Source: Bacteroidota bacterium (GTDB lineage Bacteria; Bacteroidota; Bacteroidia; JAADEI01). Taken from it: a DNA stretch of 9,324 nt. The notes under the pieces are model-generated. The model did no database searches. It had not been told where the DNA came from and saw only the letters and a list, made by a program, of their open reading frames with translations. Location: positions 1-9,324 of the forward strand of contig JAJRPU010000041.1 of NCBI GenBank assembly GCA_024280615.1, written 5' to 3'. A program made the translations under genes and the position numbers. Of the stretch, positions 6,532 through 9,324 are shown in pieces (position 1 is the first letter of the stretch; every line of letters starts with the position of its first letter).

Positions 6532-6762
6532 CCCGAGTTACGCACTTTTATTTTAAAGAACATACTGGTATACAGTTAGTTTGTCCTAAATTCAGGGTCT
6601 GCTTTTCATTTATGCAGAATTACCCTGTATTACAAAGGTAGATAAAATTTTTTTATCAGTTGCAAAATAACAAGAACTTTTCATAACGTAAAACACCCCA
6701 ATTTTTGCTGAAAAACCTTGATATTGCTGGATTTTCTGCTTGCCATCTTGCGTAACTTAGGT
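6532..6762. repeat. inverted-repeat-bounded segment, possible mobile-element remnant
   Basis: CCCGAGTTACGCA (left, near 6532-6544) and the reverse complement of TGCGTAACTTAGG (right, near 6750-6762), CCTAAGTTACGCA, agree at 11 of 13 positions, including nine in a row. They bound about 230 bases of non-coding AT-rich DNA with two internal hairpins, a size and form expected of a MITE. No target-site duplication is seen at the edges, so it may be decayed or coincidental. Confidence 0.3.
6593..6627 (+). other. bulged GC-containing hairpin in the intergenic gap
   Basis: CAGGGTCTGC at 6593-6602 pairs with GCAG at 6614-6617 and ACCCTG at 6622-6627, giving ten pairs with an 11-base loop and a four-base AATT bulge. 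It is the strongest secondary structure in the gap. It could be part of a structured RNA or of the putative mobile element. It is not followed by a T-run, so it is unlikely to be a terminator. Confidence 0.35.
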
Positions 6763-6922
6763 TTAACAATTTATATAACAATAAACAGTTTTTGTATAGA
6801 TATGCATTTGCAAATATGACTTTGTTTTTACTAAAAGCAACAATTTGTTTACTGATAAATGCTTAAACAACAGCAACTTATACAGATGATGGATATTTAA
6901 CAGCAGTAATAAAGGAGTTTTA

Positions 6923-6991
6923 ATGCCAGTAAATGTATCACAAAGGCTATCTAATAGTGGATACTTTGGCTTTCAAATGATTGACAAATGA
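6923..6991 (+). CDS. 22-codon leader ORF coupled to the large secreted protein gene
   Basis: ATG at 6923 follows AAAGGAG at 6911-6917 with a five-base spacer, among the best Shine-Dalgarno sites in the window. The frame starts MPVNVSQRLS, ends GFQMIDK, and stops at TGA 6989-6991. That stop overlaps the ATG of the next gene at 6988 as ATGA. The downstream gene has no Shine-Dalgarno of its own. The peptide has no recognisable motif and is not rich in a single amino acid, so attenuation by amino-acid starvation is not suggested. Its likely role is translational coupling, but it could also be a vestige of an older start in another frame. Confidence 0.4.
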   Translation: MPVNVSQRLSNSGYFGFQMIDK

Positions 6992-9309
6992 ATGCGGATT
7001 TACATAAGCTCATCGCGTTTGCCATTATTATGCTAAGTATCCTTAATATTACTAAAGCACAAAATGCAGGTATCGGAACAATAAATCCTCATTCGTCAGC
7101 AAGACTTGAAATAGCTGATTCAATAAGGGGACTACTAATTCCCAGACTAACTACTACTCAAAGAAATGCTATTCAAAGTCCCGCTCACTCGCTTTTAATC
7201 TTCAATATAGATAACTTTTGTATTGAGGTATATGATACACTTAGCAAACGATGGTTAGCAGTATCTTGTCCCACGGCCTGTTCACCATGCGACACATGTC
7301 CCCTGCCTAAAATAAGTGTGATCACAGGTCCAGATAGCGTATGTCCCAATGATTTAACTTCATACATACTAACATATCAAGGCGGAAATACAGTTGTCTG
7401 GAATGTTCCTTCGTCATGGACAATCATTGCACAAGGGGACACTGCTGTGTTTAGAGCTGGTTCCCCGGGGGTGATACGAGCTAGTGTATGTAATGAATGT
7501 GGTTGTGTCAGTGATAGTATTATTGTAACCCTAGGCACCTTACCAGCTCGTATTGATATTATAGGTCCTGATTCAATATGTTTTATGGACACTTTGATAC
7601 TAAGTGTTATACCTTCAAACTTAACAAATTATCAATGGAATGTCCCAAGTGGTTGGACAATTATTTCAGGAACAGGTAGTAATACTATCAAGGTTATACC
7701 ATCTCAGCCGGGAGTATTTGTGTTTTCGGTCTCTGGTTGTAATGGATGTGGCTGTTCTCCAGTAGATAAAGACACAGTTGTTGTGAAAGCGGATCCTTTC
7801 CTTGCCACTTCGATAACCGGCAAATCGTTTATATGTGCTGTAGATACAGGGATATGGAAGGCACCTATAAGTGGGGGGTTTCCTGCTGTATGGACCTGGT
7901 ATTATCCTTCTTCATGGCAAGTGTTAAATAATAGTGGAGATTCCATTGTTATTGTCCCTGACACCGTGGATGGCTGGTTACGTGTGAGTGTTTGTGATAC
8001 ATCAGGTTGTAAATGCACATTTGACAGTATATATGTCTCAATTGATTCATGTGGACCTTTTTGCATATCAATCGGGGGGTCTGGCAACGAGGGGGCATAC
8101 GCCATAATAAGAACAACAGATGGCGGATATGTTATTGCTGGCTATACTACTTCATTCGGTGCAGGTGGCCAAGATATTTATGTTGTCAAATTGGACCGAG
8201 GAGGTAATATTCAATGGACACGAACAGTTGGACAAACCAATTGGGATGAGGTTGGATATGACATTACTCAAACTTATGATAATGGCTACGTAATAGTTGG
8301 TGTGGCAACTAACATAAGCACTGGTAACTCTGATGGTTACGTTGCAAAGTTAGGCGCCAATGGCAATCTTTTATGGACAAAGCGTGTTGGCGGAGGAGGA
8401 CCGGACATGTTCACAGGTGTTATTGAAGATTGGAATAAAAATATCGTTATCGGAGGAGCCACTAGGTCCTATGGACGCGGTAATTGGGATATGTATCTTG
8501 TCAAGCTGGATTCAGCAGGCAATCCAATTTTTACCAAGACGTACGGTGGTGGAGCAGGTGAATTGGGAGACGGAATCACTTTGACCCCAGACGGTGGTTA
8601 TGCATTATTGGGAGTAGTTAATTCATGCAGTGCCGGGGCAGGCGATGTTTACTTTATACGTACAGATTCCCTAGGTAACATAGTTGCTACGCGCTCCATT
8701 GGTGGTGGAAGAGAAGATTTCGGTGCATCTATAATTACTATGTCCGATGGCAAATTCGCCGGAGTAGCAAGAACCTATTCCTATGGTTCAGGTCCTGTAA
8801 ACGCCTACGTAATAAGATATAACAGTAACGGGAACGTTTTGTGGAAAAAGGTAATAGGTGGAACTGCTTCGGAATGGGGCAGTGGTATAACGGAATCCAG
8901 AGATAGTAACATTATAATTGTAGGGCGGACATCTTCATTTGGTCAGGGAGACTTTGATATGTATGTTGTGAAGCTGAGTAGGACTGATGGTTCCATAATA
9001 TGGACAAAAACTATAGGAGATGTTGGTACTGATGTCGCATATGATGTAATAGAGGACCCGGACGGTATTCTAGTAGTCGTGGGAAGAACTAACTCTTTTG
9101 GCAACGGAAGCGACGATATCTACGTTGTAAGATTTGATCCCAACACCAATAGCATAAGAAATTGTAATTCTGGATGTCTGTTTAGCAGTGGGGGCTCAGC
9201 GGCTTCCGCGGGTATAACAAACAGTTGTGGAGCAACATCTTCCGGTGGCAATTTCTACCAGGGCGGTAGTGCAGGAAGTGGAGGCACCATAGTAAAAAGC
9301 TGTCCATAA
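6988..9309 (+). CDS. large secreted protein: PKD-like domains plus seven-repeat beta-propeller
   Basis: A 773-residue exported protein of unknown specific function. A signal peptide covers residues 1-24 (LIAFAIIMLSILNITKA, cleavage before QNAGIGT). Residues 25-92 are an N-terminal module common in Bacteroidota surface proteins (AGIGTINPHSSARLEI, GLLIPRLTTTQRNAI). A Cys-rich linker follows (C94, C98, C101, C104). Three PKD-like domains lie at about 108-183, 190-267 and 274-352, each opening with GPDSVC, GPDSIC or GKSFIC and closing with a Cys cluster. Residues about 359-723 are seven repeats of about 52 residues with the pattern DGGYVIAGYTTSFGAGGQDI, YVVKLD, GNIQWTRT, GG; this strongly suggests a seven-bladed beta-propeller. 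The tail (726-773) is Gly/Ser-rich with four Cys and ends SCP; it is not a typical type IX secretion C-terminal domain. The start is supported by the signal peptide. A surface or adhesive role is inferred from architecture only. Confidence 0.85.
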   Translation: MNADLHKLIAFAIIMLSILNITKAQNAGIGTINPHSSARLEIADSIRGLLIPRLTTTQRNAIQSPAHSLLIFNIDNFCIEVYDTLSKRWLAVSCPTACSPCDTCPLPKISVITGPDSVCPNDLTSYILTYQGGNTVVWNVPSSWTIIAQGDTAVFRAGSPGVIRASVCNECGCVSDSIIVTLGTLPARIDIIGPDSICFMDTLILSVIPSNLTNYQWNVPSGWTIISGTGSNTIKVIPSQPGVFVFSVSGCNGCGCSPVDKDTVVVKADPFLATSITGKSFICAVDTGIWKAPISGGFPAVWTWYYPSSWQVLNNSGDSIVIVPDTVDGWLRVSVCDTSGCKCTFDSIYVSIDSCGPFCISIGGSGNEGAYAIIRTTDGGYVIAGYTTSFGAGGQDIYVVKLDRGGNIQWTRTVGQTNWDEVGYDITQTYDNGYVIVGVATNISTGNSDGYVAKLGANGNLLWTKRVGGGGPDMFTGVIEDWNKNIVIGGATRSYGRGNWDMYLVKLDSAGNPIFTKTYGGGAGELGDGITLTPDGGYALLGVVNSCSAGAGDVYFIRTDSLGNIVATRSIGGGREDFGASIITMSDGKFAGVARTYSYGSGPVNAYVIRYNSNGNVLWKKVIGGTASEWGSGITESRDSNIIIVGRTSSFGQGDFDMYVVKLSRTDGSIIWTKTIGDVGTDVAYDVIEDPDGILVVVGRTNSFGNGSDDIYVVRFDPNTNSIRNCNSGCLFSSGGSAASAGITNSCGATSSGGNFYQGGSAGSGGTIVKSCP

Positions 9310-9324
9310 AGTAAAAATCAATCA

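Larger units (their letters stand above)
6366..6922. other. long non-coding gap rich in inverted repeats
   Basis: About 560 bases with no convincing gene on either strand. It holds a possible stem-loop at 6401-6438, a pair of inverted copies of AGTTACGCA at 6536-6544 and 6750-6758, a GC-containing hairpin at 6593-6627, an AT-only hairpin at 6641-6657 (GATAAAATTTTTTTATC) and a ten-base perfect palindrome ATTTGCAAAT at 6806-6815. For the downstream gene the best promoter match is TTTG at 6791-6794, 22 bases, then TGACTTTG at 6817-6824 (one mismatch to TAnnTTTG), which is weak. Confidence 0.6.

Noticed and set aside
8360..8584. 74-codon plus-strand frame inside the secreted protein gene
   Set aside because: It is a shifted-frame shadow of the propeller repeats, whose own frame is clearly conserved in pattern.
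7309..9309. CRISPR-like or DNA-level tandem repeat in the secreted-protein gene
   Set aside because: The repetition is at protein level with divergent codons. There are no identical DNA repeats of constant length with spacers.

Overview
The window is most consistent with a member of the Bacteroidota. The reasons are the FtsX/LolC-type permease with the C-terminal signature of that phylum (YYVSYVP, followed by TPSEALRWG), the gcvH-VanZ-TonB gene string, a large secreted protein whose mature N-terminus reads QNAGIGT...SARLEI...GLLIPRLT, and promoter candidates of the TTTG / TAnnTTTG type. The genus cannot be named from this sequence.

Layout, left to right. (1) Positions 1-995, minus strand: 5' part of a DUF1343/NamZ (GH171) exo-beta-N-acetylmuramidase gene that runs off the left edge. 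(2) 994-2217, plus: an FtsX/LolC-family ABC permease, diverging from namZ with the two 5' ends touching. (3) 2294-4347, plus: a compact, AT-rich, probably acquired type II restriction-modification cassette, made of an unassigned restriction-endonuclease-like protein followed by a D12-class N6-adenine DNA methyltransferase. (4) 4358-4612 or 4630, minus: a small orphan protein gene, convergent with the methyltransferase. (5) 4700-6365, plus: a tight operon of gcvH, a VanZ-like membrane protein and a TonB energy transducer, with overlapping gene ends and a recognisable promoter. (6) 6366-6922: about 560 bases without a convincing gene, carrying several inverted repeats. (7) 6923-9309, plus: a 22-codon leader ORF with a good Shine-Dalgarno sequence, then a 773-residue secreted protein with three cysteine-rich PKD-like domains, a probable seven-bladed beta-propeller and a Gly/Ser-rich tail.

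How the parts relate. namZ, the permease and the TonB operon are envelope functions: peptidoglycan recycling, envelope transport and energised outer-membrane uptake. GcvH is the lipoylated carrier of glycine cleavage and appears to share its operon for reasons the sequence does not explain. The restriction-modification pair and perhaps the small minus gene look like an insert between two housekeeping blocks. The last gene is a cell-surface or secreted protein.

Most unusual points: the divergent namZ/permease starts, where an ATA sits at the expected namZ initiator; the restriction-endonuclease-like protein of no recognised family; two genes, the methyltransferase and the secreted protein, each preceded by a tiny ORF with a good Shine-Dalgarno and an ATGA stop/start overlap; a repeat-rich gap that could be a decayed mobile element; and the architecture of the 773-residue protein. 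I did not find a clearly new multi-gene system. The endonuclease-like gene and the leader-coupled secreted protein are the best candidates for something undescribed.
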